From Anaerolineae bacterium (GTDB lineage Bacteria > Chloroflexota > Anaerolineae > 4572-78 > J111), in the NCBI GenBank assembly GCA_022071955.1, contig JAJVIM010000043.1, forward strand, positions 49,531-113,530: 64,000 nucleotides of DNA. The letters run 5' to 3'. The position numbers were made by a program, and so were the translations under genes. How positions within the stretch are numbered: position 1 is the stretch's first letter; each line of letters starts with the position of its first letter. This document shows positions 34,906 through 45,016 of this stretch, in pieces. The notes under the pieces are model-generated. The model had not been told where the DNA came from and did no database searches. It saw only the letters and a program-made list of their open reading frames with translations.

Positions 34906-35102
34906 ATGAGGAGATACCGGGACTTTGGCGAGCACACGGTATCCCCCCCAGAGCAGCGTAATCCAATGAGCCGACAGGACGTTTTTTTAACGATGCCGTG
35001 CCGTGGGTACGCCCGTTTCAATTATACAAACAGTCACAATTAGCGCAAACGATTTGTCTGTAGTGAGCAATTGCACACTTAGCCATAGAAGGAGAAGAAA
35101 CA
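34906..35102 (+). promoter_or_regulatory. Upstream region of the second tandem binding-protein gene, with SorC-type operator
   Basis: GGAGATACCG...CGGTATCCCCC (34911-34948) is a stem-loop after the oxidoreductase gene. TGAGCAATTGCACA at 35064-35077 is the second copy of the palindrome in the SorC regulator promoter. AGAAGGAG lies 8 bases before the ATG. No strong -10/-35 pair stands out. Confidence 0.6.
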
Positions 35103-37742
35103 ATGCGGTTTCAAAGATTAGTTACTGTTAGCGGCATTATTGCCGCGTTGGTTTATCTGTTAGCCGCCTGCGGCGGCGCGGCCACGCCCGCTCCTGAGGC
35201 AGCCCCCGCCCAACAGGAACAGGCTGCCCAACCGGCCGCCCCTCAAGCCGAAGCCCAGCAACCCGCAGCCGAAACTCAACCCGAGGCTGCGCCGGTCAAA
35301 GGCAAACTGGAGGTTTTCTCGTGGTGGACTTCCGGCGGTGAGGCCGCCGCGCTCGACGCGCTGTTTAAAAGCTTTAACGCCGCCGACCCCAACGTCGAAA
35401 TTGTCAACGCCACCGTGGCTGGCGGCGGTGGCTCGGCGGCCCGGGCCGTGCTGCAAACCCGGCTGGCTGGCGGCGACCCGCCCGACACCTGGCAGGTTCA
35501 CCCCGGTTTTGAGCTGCTGGGCCAGTACGTTGAGCCAGACTTTGTCGCTCCCGTCACCGATCTGTACAACGAAGAAGGCTGGTTTGATGTGATGCCCAAA
35601 GCCCTCACCGATATGATGAGCAAAGACGGCGAGGTCTACCTGGTGCCGGTGGGCGTGCATCGCGGCAACGGTCTGTGGTACAACAAAAAGCTGCTCGATG
35701 ACAACGGCATCACCATTGGCGATACGCTGAGCGTGGATGAGTTCTTTGCCGCCGCCGACACGCTGAAAGCCGCCGGCGTCACCCCGCTGTGCGTCGGCGA
35801 TTCCGGCATTTGGGCCAACGCCCAGTTGTTTGAAAACACGCTGCTGGGCGTCATTGGTCCCGAAAAGTACCGCGGTCTGTGGGATGGCTCGGAGGCTTTT
35901 GACAGCCCGGAAGTCAAAGAAGCGATGGATGTGTACGGCCGGATGCTGGATTACATCAACGACGACCACGCCGCGCTGTCGTGGGATCAGGCGGTTAAAG
36001 CGCTCATCGAAGGGCGTTGCGCCTTCAACTCGATGGGCGACTGGGCCTACGGTGAGTTCGTCAACGCCAAACTGAAAGACAACGTCGATTTTGGCTGGGT
36101 CAGCCATCCCGGCACTGCCGGCAGTTTTGTAATTGTGTCCGACGGTTTTGTGCTGGCCAATGGCGCGCCTAACGAACAGGCGACGAAAGACTGGTTGCGC
36201 ACCATCGGCAGCAAAGAAGCGCAGGAAGCGTTCAACCCGCTGAAAGGGTCGATCTGCGCCCGCACCGACTGCGACCGGGCCAAGTTTGGTCCGTACCACA
36301 ACTGGTCGATGGACTCGTTCAGCAAGGATGCGCTGGTGCCGACGGTGGTTCACGGTTCGGCGGCCCCGGCCAGCTTCCAGCAATCGCTCAACGATGCCGT
36401 CACCGCCTTTGTGGTTGACAAAAATGTGGATGCCTTTGCCTCAACGCTGACGCAAGCCGCGGCAATGGAAGAATCGATGCAGGGCGGCGCGCCGGCCGGC
36501 GAGATGTCGGCGCAGCCTGCCGCAGCGGCCAACCTGACCCCCGAAGGCGCGGCCGACACGCCGCTGGAGGTTTTCTCGTGGTGGACTTCCGGCGGTGAGG
36601 CCGCCGCGCTCGACGCGCTGTTTAAAACCTACAGCGCCGCCAATCCCGATTCGGAAATTATCAACGCTACCATCGCCGGCGGCGGCGGCTCGGCGGCCCG
36701 GGCCGTGCTGCAAACCCGGCTGGCCGGCGGCGACCCGCCCGACACCTGGCAGGTTCACCCCGGCTTTGAACTGCTGGGCCAGTACGTTGAGCCAGACTTT
36801 GTCGCCCCCGTCACCGATCTGTACAACGAGCAGGGCTGGTTTGATGTAACTCCCAAAGCCCTCACCGACATGATGAGCAAAGACGGCGAAGTGTATCAGG
36901 TGACCGTCGGCGTGCACCGTGGCAACGGTCTGTGGTACAACAAAAAACTGCTTGATGACAACGGCATCACCATTGGCGATACGCTGAGCGTGGATGAGTT
37001 CTTTGCCGCCGCCGACACGCTGAAAGCGGCCGGCGTGACCCCGCTGTGCGTCGGCGACTCCGGCATTTGGGCCAACGCCCAGTTGTTTGAAAACACGCTG
37101 CTGGGCGTCATCGGGCCGGAAAAGTATCGCGGTCTGTGGGATGGCTCGGAGGCTTTTGACAGCCCGGAAGTCAAAGAAGCGATGGATGTGTACGGCCGCA
37201 TGCTGGATTACATCAACGACGACCACGCCGCGCTGTCGTGGGATCAGGCGGTCAAAGCGCTCATCGAAGGGCGTTGCGCTTTCAACTCGATGGGCGACTG
37301 GGCCTACGGTGAGTTCGTCAACGCCAAACTGAAAGACAACGTCGATTTTGGCTGGGTCAGCCATCCCGGCACCGCCGGCAGCTTTATGATTGTGGCCGAC
37401 GGCTTTGTGCTGGGCAATGGCGCGCCGCACGAACTGGCCACCAAAAACTGGCTGCGCAGTGTGGGCAGCAAAGAAGCGCAGGAAGCGTTCAACCCGCTGA
37501 AAGGCTCCATCTGCGCCCGCACCGACTGCGACCGGGCCAAGTTTGGTCCGTACCACAACTGGTCGATGGACTCGTTCAGCAAGGATGCGCTGGTGCCGAC
37601 GGTGGTTCACGGTTCGGCGGCCCCGGCCGATTTCCAGCAGACGCTCAATGATGCCGTCACCGCCTTTGTGGTTGACAAAAATGTGGATGCCTTTGCCAGC
37701 GCTCTGGCGCAGGGCGCGTCGATGTCTGGTTTTGCGCAGTAG
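35103..37742 (+). CDS. Tandem-duplicated extracellular sugar-binding lipoprotein (SBP family 1)
   Basis: 879 residues, twice the normal length. Signal peptide ends YLLAAC (lipidated Cys23), then a Pro/Ala/Gln/Glu-rich linker. Two full SBP_bac_1 domains (about 63-455 and 484-879) each begin LEVFSWWTSGGEAAALDALF and share PPDTWQVHPGFELLGQYVEP, GNGLWYNKKLLDDNGI and FNSMGDWAYGEF. The repeats are offset by 1257 bp with scattered, mostly synonymous differences, so older or less homogenised than the other duplication in this window. A linker rich in Ala/Gly (GGAPAGEMSAQPAAAANLTP) joins them. It feeds the two CUT1 permeases downstream. A SorC-type operator lies 26 bases before the start. Confidence 0.94.
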   Translation: MRFQRLVTVSGIIAALVYLLAACGGAATPAPEAAPAQQEQAAQPAAPQAEAQQPAAETQPEAAPVKGKLEVFSWWTSGGEAAALDALFKSFNAADPNVEIVNATVAGGGGSAARAVLQTRLAGGDPPDTWQVHPGFELLGQYVEPDFVAPVTDLYNEEGWFDVMPKALTDMMSKDGEVYLVPVGVHRGNGLWYNKKLLDDNGITIGDTLSVDEFFAAADTLKAAGVTPLCVGDSGIWANAQLFENTLLGVIGPEKYRGLWDGSEAFDSPEVKEAMDVYGRMLDYINDDHAALSWDQAVKALIEGRCAFNSMGDWAYGEFVNAKLKDNVDFGWVSHPGTAGSFVIVSDGFVLANGAPNEQATKDWLRTIGSKEAQEAFNPLKGSICARTDCDRAKFGPYHNWSMDSFSKDALVPTVVHGSAAPASFQQSLNDAVTAFVVDKNVDAFASTLTQAAAMEESMQGGAPAGEMSAQPAAAANLTPEGAADTPLEVFSWWTSGGEAAALDALFKTYSAANPDSEIINATIAGGGGSAARAVLQTRLAGGDPPDTWQVHPGFELLGQYVEPDFVAPVTDLYNEQGWFDVTPKALTDMMSKDGEVYQVTVGVHRGNGLWYNKKLLDDNGITIGDTLSVDEFFAAADTLKAAGVTPLCVGDSGIWANAQLFENTLLGVIGPEKYRGLWDGSEAFDSPEVKEAMDVYGRMLDYINDDHAALSWDQAVKALIEGRCAFNSMGDWAYGEFVNAKLKDNVDFGWVSHPGTAGSFMIVADGFVLGNGAPHELATKNWLRSVGSKEAQEAFNPLKGSICARTDCDRAKFGPYHNWSMDSFSKDALVPTVVHGSAAPADFQQTLNDAVTAFVVDKNVDAFASALAQGASMSGFAQ

Positions 37743-37774
37743 TTTGCAAGTTTAGTGGAAGTGAAATAATTTTT

Positions 37775-37813
37775 GCCCCACCCCCTCCCTCACTTGTGGG
37801 GGAGGGGGAAACC
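37775..37813. repeat. Single C-rich hairpin arm
   Basis: CCCCACCCCCTCCC pairs imperfectly with GGGGGAGGGGG across CTCACTTG. It is one arm of the composite-element type, placed just before the permease start, where its G-rich part may act as ribosome site. Confidence 0.5.
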
Positions 37814-37832
37814 AAAACGGGACGGTGTACCA

Positions 37833-38893
<1,061 letters not shown>

Positions 38894-38894
<1 letters not shown>

Positions 38895-39757
38895 TGACCA
38901 CCATAATTCACAAAGTCAGAAACCCCAACTGGTCTCTGCCCCGTAAACGCAGCGAATGGATCATCTGGATTATTCTCGCGCTGATGTTTCTGTTTTACCT
39001 GATGCCCGTGTACGTGATGGTTGTTAACGGCCTCAAAGAAGCCGCCGGCGTCAGCCTGTCAACAATGTGGAATCCGCCGGCCAGCCTCAACGGCGGCGGC
39101 TTTCTCGAAGCCTGGGAGCGGCTCAGCCCCAATATGTACAACAGCCTGCTGATGGTTGTGCCGGCCACCATTATCTCGTCGCTGATTGGGGCCATCAACG
39201 GCTACCTGCTGGCCAAATGGAAATTTCGCGGCTCAGACCTGCTGTTCACCCTGATGCTGTTTGGCTTTTTTATCCCCTATCAGGCCATCCTCATCCCGCT
39301 GGTGCAGTTTTTGCAGCTCATTAAAGTCTATGGCACGATTCCCGGGCTGATCATGGTTCACGTTATTTACGGCCTGCCGATCACCACCCTCATCTTCCGC
39401 AACTATTTTGTTGGCGTCCCCACCGAACTGGTCGAAGCCGCCCGCGTTGATGGGGCCGGCGTGGTCAAAACCTTCACCAACATCATGCTGCCGCTGTCGA
39501 TCCCGGCCTTTGTGGTAGTGGGTATTTTTCAATTCACCAATATCTGGAACGACTTTCTGTTTGGTGTGACCGTGGTGCCCAACCCGGCCGCGCAGCCGGT
39601 GACCATCGCCCTCAACAACCTGTCCGGCTCCTTTTCTGTGGACTGGAATGTGGTGATGGCCGGCGCGGTGGTGGCCGCCCTGCCCACCGCTATGATCTAC
39701 ATCCTGCTGGGGCGCTACTTCATTCGCGGGCTGCTGGCCGGCTCGGTTAAAGGATAA
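38894..39757 (+). CDS. Carbohydrate ABC transporter permease (MalG/UgpE type)
   Basis: 287 residues, six predicted membrane segments starting IIWIILALMFLFYLMPVYV. The coupling loop VEAARVDGAGVVKTF is the EAA motif that docks the ATPase. It pairs with the preceding permease, to which it is coupled by a one-base overlap. The C-terminus LGRYFIRGLLAGSVKG is typical of the family. The GMC oxidoreductase gene begins 4 bases later, so transport and oxidation are in one operon. Confidence 0.94.
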
Positions 39758-39761
39758 CTCG

Positions 39762-41270
39762 ATGCAAACCCACTACGATATTGTGATTATTGGCAGCGGT
39801 ATGGGCGGCGGCACGCTGGCCTACGCGCTGCGCAACAGCGGCGCCCGCATTTTGCTGGTGGAGCGCGGCGATTACCTGCCGCAGGAGCCGGAAAACTGGA
39901 GTCCCGAAGCCGTGTTTGACCGGGAGCGGTACAAACCCGCCGAACTGTGGCACGACCAGCGCCGCGGCCAAACATTCAAACCCGGCGTCCATTATTTTGT
40001 CGGCGGCAACACCAAAGTTTTTGGCGCGGCCTTTCCCCGCCTGCGCCGCGAAGACTTTGCCCCGCTGGAGCACGAAGGCGGCACTTCGCCGGGCTGGCCC
40101 ATCACCTACGATGAGCTGGAGCCGTATTATCTGGCAGCGGAAAAAATATACCGCGTCCACGGGCAGGGCGGGCAAGACCCTACCGAGCCGCCGCGCTCCG
40201 CGCCCTATCCCTTCCCGGCCGTGCCCCACGAACCGTACATCGGCGCGCTGGCCGAAAGATTGTCCGCGCATGGCCTGCACCCCTTTTTGTACCCAATGGG
40301 CATCGACCTGCGACCCGACGGCGCGTGCATCCGTTGCAAAACCTGCGATGGCTTCCCCTGTCAGGTGCTGGCCAAAAGTGATGCCGATGTCTGCTGCGTG
40401 CGGCCGGCGCTGCAAAGCCCAAACGTCACCCTGTGGGTCAACACCACCGCCACCCGCCTGCTCACCGACGCCGGTGGCCGCCGCGTTACCGCCGTCGAAC
40501 TGAATCGCAACGGCGAAAAAATAGAAGTGCAGGCCGATATTTTTGTCTCGTCGTGCGGCGCGGTCAATTCGGCGGCGCTGCTGCTGCGCTCGGCCAACAC
40601 GGCCCACCCCAACGGGCTGGCCAATTCGTCCGGGCTGGTGGGGCGCAATTACATGGTGCACAACAACACCGCGCTGATGGCCGTTGACCCGTTCCGGCGC
40701 AACGACACGACTTTTCAAAAGACAATGGCCGTGAACGATTTCTACTTTAGCGGGCCGGACTTTGCCTACCCGATGGGCAATATTCAACTGCTGGGCAAAT
40801 TGCAGGCCGGCATGCTCACCGCCGCCCAACCGCTGGTGCCGCGCCCCATTTTGCAGGCGATGGCCAATCGCAGCGTGGATTGGTGGGTGATGTCAGAAGA
40901 CCTGCCTCACCCCGATAACCGCATCACGTTAAAAAGCAATGGCGATATTCAGGTGTACTGGCAACCCAACAATCGGGTGGCCCACCGCAAACTGGTCGAT
41001 GCCGCCCGCACTATGATGAAAGCCGCCGGCTACCCGCTGGTTTTTGTGGAGCCGATGGGCATTGCCACCAACTCGCACCAGTGCGGCACGCTCCGTTTTG
41101 GCCACGACCCGGCCACGTCGGTGCTTGACCCGACTTGCCGCAGCCACGATGTGTCCAACCTGTACGTGGTCGATTCCTCCTTTTTCCCGTCGTCCGCGGC
41201 CATGAACCCGGCGCTGACCATCGCCGCCCAAACGCTGCGCGTGGCGGAGCATCTGCAAAAAATAATGTGA
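39762..41270 (+). CDS. GMC family oxidoreductase (FAD-dependent sugar/alcohol dehydrogenase)
   Basis: 502 residues. FAD-binding IIGSGMGGGTLAYALRNSG at the start, a mid-protein cysteine cluster CIRCKTCDGFPC (about 187-198) found in a subset of GMC dehydrogenases, SSCGAVNSAALLLRSAN, TNSHQCGTLRFGHDP with the catalytic His region, and the C-terminal VVDSSFFPSSAAMNPALTI. The cluster is seen in dehydrogenases that make keto-sugars, so oxidation of the imported sugar is a reasonable inference. No signal peptide is visible, so it is probably cytoplasmic or needs a partner for export. Confidence 0.9.
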   Translation: MQTHYDIVIIGSGMGGGTLAYALRNSGARILLVERGDYLPQEPENWSPEAVFDRERYKPAELWHDQRRGQTFKPGVHYFVGGNTKVFGAAFPRLRREDFAPLEHEGGTSPGWPITYDELEPYYLAAEKIYRVHGQGGQDPTEPPRSAPYPFPAVPHEPYIGALAERLSAHGLHPFLYPMGIDLRPDGACIRCKTCDGFPCQVLAKSDADVCCVRPALQSPNVTLWVNTTATRLLTDAGGRRVTAVELNRNGEKIEVQADIFVSSCGAVNSAALLLRSANTAHPNGLANSSGLVGRNYMVHNNTALMAVDPFRRNDTTFQKTMAVNDFYFSGPDFAYPMGNIQLLGKLQAGMLTAAQPLVPRPILQAMANRSVDWWVMSEDLPHPDNRITLKSNGDIQVYWQPNNRVAHRKLVDAARTMMKAAGYPLVFVEPMGIATNSHQCGTLRFGHDPATSVLDPTCRSHDVSNLYVVDSSFFPSSAAMNPALTIAAQTLRVAEHLQKIM

Positions 41271-41296
41271 TGAAGTGTTTTTCTGTGAAGTGGCCT

Positions 41297-41447
41297 GATA
41301 TCCCATCCCCCCTGGCCCCCCTTCCCTTTGGGAAGGGGGGAATTAGGGAAATGGTGTCAACTTCGGGCGCGTAGCGCCCGAAGTTGACACCTGATTTTCA
41401 ATCTCCCCTCCCCCGCTTGCGGGGGAGGGGCCGGGGGTGGGGGTATC
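41297..41447. repeat. Composite three-hairpin element D
   Basis: Ends GATATCCCATCCCC and (inverted) GATACCCCCACCCC. Central perfect 18-bp stem GGTGTCAACTTCGGGCGC (41353-41370 with 41374-41391, loop GTA) between C-rich hairpins. Lies between the GMC and ROK genes. Confidence 0.8.
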
Positions 41448-41486
41448 CTTCCGAAGGACAGCAAAGTATTTACCGGAGCAATAATT

Positions 41487-42425
41487 ATGACCGACTACGT
41501 AGTGGGAATAGACCTGGGCGCGACCAAAATCGCGCTCGGCCTCATTGACCCCAGCGATCACATCACCGCCCGCGACCGCCTGCCCACTCACACCGAAGCC
41601 GGCCCGGCGCAGGCCGTCGAGCGCATTGCCGCCAGCATTGAGCATCTCGCCGCCAGCCTGCCGCCCGCCCGGCGCGTTAGCGCGGTGGGCGTTTGCACCC
41701 CCGGCCCGGTCGATCACCAGATCGGCGTCATCATCGACCCGCCCAACCTGACCGGCTGGCGCAACGTGCCGTTTCAGCAGATGCTGGCCCAGCGGCTCGG
41801 TGTGCCGGTGGTGCTCGAGCACGACGCCAAAGCCGCGGCGCTGGGCGAATTTCATTTTGGCGTGGGGCGCGGCACGCGGAGCATGGTCTACGTGGTGGCC
41901 GGCACCGGCGTCGGCGCGGCGATTATCATCGATGGCCAGTTATACCGCGGCGTTCACAATTTTGCCGGCGAAGTGGGCCAGATGACCGTTGACCGCCACG
42001 CCCCGGCCTACGACACCAGCGTCCCCGGCGCGGTGCAGGAATATATTCGCGGGCCGGCGCTGGTGCGCGAATACACCCGGCTGGTGACGCAGAATAACCC
42101 CGCCGCGCCCGTCGCAGAGCTGACCGGCGAAGATGTGGCCATCGCTGCGGCGGCAGGCGATTCGCTGGCCGTAGCGGTGCTGGAACAGGCCGGGCAGGTG
42201 CTGGGCACCGCCATCGGCTCAATGGCGCTGATTCTGGACATCGATTTTTACGTGATCGGCGGCAGCGTCATCAAATCCGGCGATCTGCTGCTGAACACCG
42301 CCCGCCAAACCCTGCCCCGCTTCTGCCTGCCGTCGGTGGCGGCGCACGTCCGCATCGAACCGGCCGCGCTCGGCGATGACAGCCCGCTGCTCGGTTGCGC
42401 CTACCTGGCCCGTACTGCCAGTTAA
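41487..42425 (+). CDS. ROK family protein (sugar kinase-like)
   Basis: 312 residues; ATG 41487 behind CGGAG. N-terminal phosphate motif VGIDLGATKIALGLID, then VGVCTPGPVDHQIGVI, VLEHDAKAAALGEF (catalytic Asp) and VYVVAGTGVGAAIIIDG. The CxCGxxGC zinc motif of most ROK kinases is absent; the corresponding stretch reads FAGEVGQMTVDRHAPAYDTS. It could phosphorylate the imported sugar with ATP, with reduced zinc dependence. No DNA-binding domain, so it is not a ROK repressor. Confidence 0.88.
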   Translation: MTDYVVGIDLGATKIALGLIDPSDHITARDRLPTHTEAGPAQAVERIAASIEHLAASLPPARRVSAVGVCTPGPVDHQIGVIIDPPNLTGWRNVPFQQMLAQRLGVPVVLEHDAKAAALGEFHFGVGRGTRSMVYVVAGTGVGAAIIIDGQLYRGVHNFAGEVGQMTVDRHAPAYDTSVPGAVQEYIRGPALVREYTRLVTQNNPAAPVAELTGEDVAIAAAAGDSLAVAVLEQAGQVLGTAIGSMALILDIDFYVIGGSVIKSGDLLLNTARQTLPRFCLPSVAAHVRIEPAALGDDSPLLGCAYLARTAS

Positions 42426-42453
42426 ACGCTTTAATGCCTCTCTGCCCCAAAAA

Positions 42454-42545
42454 GACGTGACGCGGCGGGCGCTTGCGCCTGCCGCGCCACGTCAAAAACT
42501 TTTCCCCCCTTCTCCCCCACGGGGGAGAAAGGGGTAGGGGGATGA
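42454..42545. repeat. Half composite element G (central stem plus one C-rich arm)
   Basis: GACGTGACGCGGCGGGCGC pairs imperfectly with GCCTGCCGCGCCACGTC (42454-42493), followed by CCCCCCTTCTCCCCCAC / GGGGGAGAAAGGGG. Same layout as the left half of elements A-E but in inverse orientation. Confidence 0.6.
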
Positions 42546-42565
42546 GTGGGAAACGGAGACTATTT

Positions 42566-45004
42566 ATGACTACCATCAATATTAACTCAACTCTAACTTT
42601 AACCGGCCCCACTGCCGGTTTTCCGCGCGAGATGTGGGGCGCGGATCCCCTGCCGCCGCGCGCCGCCCGCATCAAACAACGGCTCGTTGAAAACGAGCGC
42701 CAGATCGACGTGGAACGGGCCCGGTTTGCCACCGAAAGCTACCGCGCCACCGAGGGCCAGCCGATGGTCATTCGCCGGGCCAAAATGCTGCTGCATCTGG
42801 TGCGGCGCATGGCCATCACCATCCACCCCGATGAAGTGATTGTTGGCAATCGCTCGCTGTTGCCGCGGATGGGCGTTATCGCCCCGGAAGGCGCGGTGGA
42901 CTGGATTGACAAAGAGCTGGACATTTTGTCCACCCGCCCGCAGGACCGTTTCAACATTACCCCGGCCCAAATCCGCGAGTTGCGCGAAGAAATCTTCCCC
43001 TACTGGCGCGGCCAAACGCTGGAAGATACCGTCGCCGGCCGGGTGCCCGACGACGTGCGCGTCGCCGTCGCCGGCAAAGCCTTTTCGCTCAACCAGACTG
43101 ACCACGCTCAGGGCCACATTCTGCCCGATGTTGAAACGTGGCTGCGGCTGGGCATCGGTGGGCTGCGCGATAAAGTGCTGACCGCCCGCCGGCAGCCGGC
43201 CGTGCAGAGCGAAACGCAGCAGCACTATTACGACGCCTCGCTGCTGGTGCTGGACGCCGCCGCCGGGTTCATCACCCGTTACGCCGATTTGGCCGGCGAG
43301 CAGGCCGAAACCGCCCCCGACCCGGCCCGCCGCGCCGAACTGCGCCGCATCAGCCAGATTTGCCGCCATCTGTCCGCGCATCCCGCCCGCAATTTCCACG
43401 AAGCGCTGCAAGCGGTCTGGTTTTTGTTTGTGCTGCTCCAAATTGAAAGCAACGCCAGCAGCTTTTCGCCGGGCCGTTTTGACCAATACATGCTGCCCTA
43501 TCTGCAACGCGACCTCGACTCCGGCGCGCTCTCGCTGGCCGAAGCGCAGGAGTTGCTGGAATACCTGTGGCTCAAATTCAACGAGATCGTCCTGTTGCGG
43601 AGCAGCAAAAGCGCGCGCTACTTTGCCGGCTTTCCCATCGGCTTTAATTTGATTGTTGGCGGGCAACTGGCCGATGGCGCGGACGCGACCAACCTGCTCA
43701 GCTATATGTGCCTGCGGGCGCAGTCGCGCATCGGGCTGACCCAGCCCAACCTGTCCATTCGCCTCCACCGCCGCAGCCCGGATGATTTTCTGGAAGCGGC
43801 CGCGTTTGTTATCAGCCAGGGCAGCGGTATGCCCCAGGTTTTCAATGATGAGGTCATCATCCCCGGCCAACTGGCGCGGGGCATTGCCCCCGACGACGCC
43901 CGCAATTACGCCGTCGTCGGCTGCGTCGAGCTATCCACTCCCGGCAAGGCGCTCGGCTGGAGCGACGCCTCAATGTTCAACCTGACCCGCGTGCTGGAAT
44001 TGACCCTTTTTGGCGGGCGCGACCCGCACAGCGGAGAGCAAATCGGCCTGTCCACCCCGCCGCTGGCCGAAATGCAGTCGTTTGCCGAACTGGAAGCAGC
44101 CTACGACGCGCAACTGGCCCATTTTGTCGAGCTGATGGTCAAAGGCTGCAACGTAGTTGATGCCATCCACGCCGAAATTTACCCCTCGCCGTTTTTGTCG
44201 CTGGTGGTTGACGACTGCCTGGAACGCGGGCTGGACGTGACCGCCGGCGGGGCGCGTTACAATTTTTCCGGGGTGCAGGGCGTGCAGATTGCCAACGTGG
44301 CCGACAGTTTGGCGGCGGTGAAACAGGCCGTGTTCGATGAGCACTGGCTGCCGGCGGGCGACTTGCTGGCGGCGCTGCGGGCCAACTTTGCCAGCGCCGA
44401 GGTACTGCGCCAGCGGCTCATCAACCGCGCGCCCAAATACGGCAACGATGACGACCGGGTGGACCGGCACGCCAAAAAATGGGGCGACCGCTATTCGGCG
44501 CTGGTTGAACAGTACCCCACCATTCGCGGCGGGGTTTACCAGCCCGGTTTTTACACCGTCTCCGCCCACGTGCCGATGGGAGCCAACGTGGGGGCCACGC
44601 CCGATGGCCGTTTTGCCGGCACGCCGCTGGCCGATGGCGGGCTGTCGCCCACGGCCGGGCGGGACAGGCGCGGCGCGACGGCGGCGCTCAATTCGGTCAG
44701 CAAACTCAATTTGAAGCTGGCTTCCAACGGCACGCTGCTCAACATGAAATTTCTGCCGCTGTTTTTTGCGGGCGAGGCCGCGCTGAAAAAGTTTGTGCTG
44801 TTGCTGCGCGGTTTTTGCCATCTGCACATTCCGCATGTACAGTTCAACGTAGTTTCCGCCGAAACGCTGCGCCGGGCGCAGGCCAACCCGGAACAGTACC
44901 GCTCGCTGGTGGTGCGGGTGGCCGGCTACAGCGCCTACTTCACCGAACTGGACAGGGAATTGCAGGATGAAATTATTCGCCGCACCGAATTTACCGATGT
45001 TTGA
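42566..45004 (+). CDS. Glycyl radical enzyme, dehydratase/lyase type
   Basis: 812 residues from ATG 42566 (GGAG 9 bases upstream). PFL-like barrel with the thiyl Cys453 in VVGCVELSTPGKALGW; Glu455 two residues on is the signature of dehydratase-type rather than pyruvate formate-lyase enzymes. The C-terminal glycyl radical loop is VRVAGYSAYF with Gly787. Oxygen-sensitive, so this branch of the island is anaerobic. The activating enzyme gene follows 12 bases later. Substrate may be a diol, polyol or related compound formed by the upstream dehydrogenases, but the pocket residues were not compared. Confidence 0.92.
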   Translation: MTTININSTLTLTGPTAGFPREMWGADPLPPRAARIKQRLVENERQIDVERARFATESYRATEGQPMVIRRAKMLLHLVRRMAITIHPDEVIVGNRSLLPRMGVIAPEGAVDWIDKELDILSTRPQDRFNITPAQIRELREEIFPYWRGQTLEDTVAGRVPDDVRVAVAGKAFSLNQTDHAQGHILPDVETWLRLGIGGLRDKVLTARRQPAVQSETQQHYYDASLLVLDAAAGFITRYADLAGEQAETAPDPARRAELRRISQICRHLSAHPARNFHEALQAVWFLFVLLQIESNASSFSPGRFDQYMLPYLQRDLDSGALSLAEAQELLEYLWLKFNEIVLLRSSKSARYFAGFPIGFNLIVGGQLADGADATNLLSYMCLRAQSRIGLTQPNLSIRLHRRSPDDFLEAAAFVISQGSGMPQVFNDEVIIPGQLARGIAPDDARNYAVVGCVELSTPGKALGWSDASMFNLTRVLELTLFGGRDPHSGEQIGLSTPPLAEMQSFAELEAAYDAQLAHFVELMVKGCNVVDAIHAEIYPSPFLSLVVDDCLERGLDVTAGGARYNFSGVQGVQIANVADSLAAVKQAVFDEHWLPAGDLLAALRANFASAEVLRQRLINRAPKYGNDDDRVDRHAKKWGDRYSALVEQYPTIRGGVYQPGFYTVSAHVPMGANVGATPDGRFAGTPLADGGLSPTAGRDRRGATAALNSVSKLNLKLASNGTLLNMKFLPLFFAGEAALKKFVLLLRGFCHLHIPHVQFNVVSAETLRRAQANPEQYRSLVVRVAGYSAYFTELDRELQDEIIRRTEFTDV

Positions 45005-45016
45005 GCGGGCCGCTGC

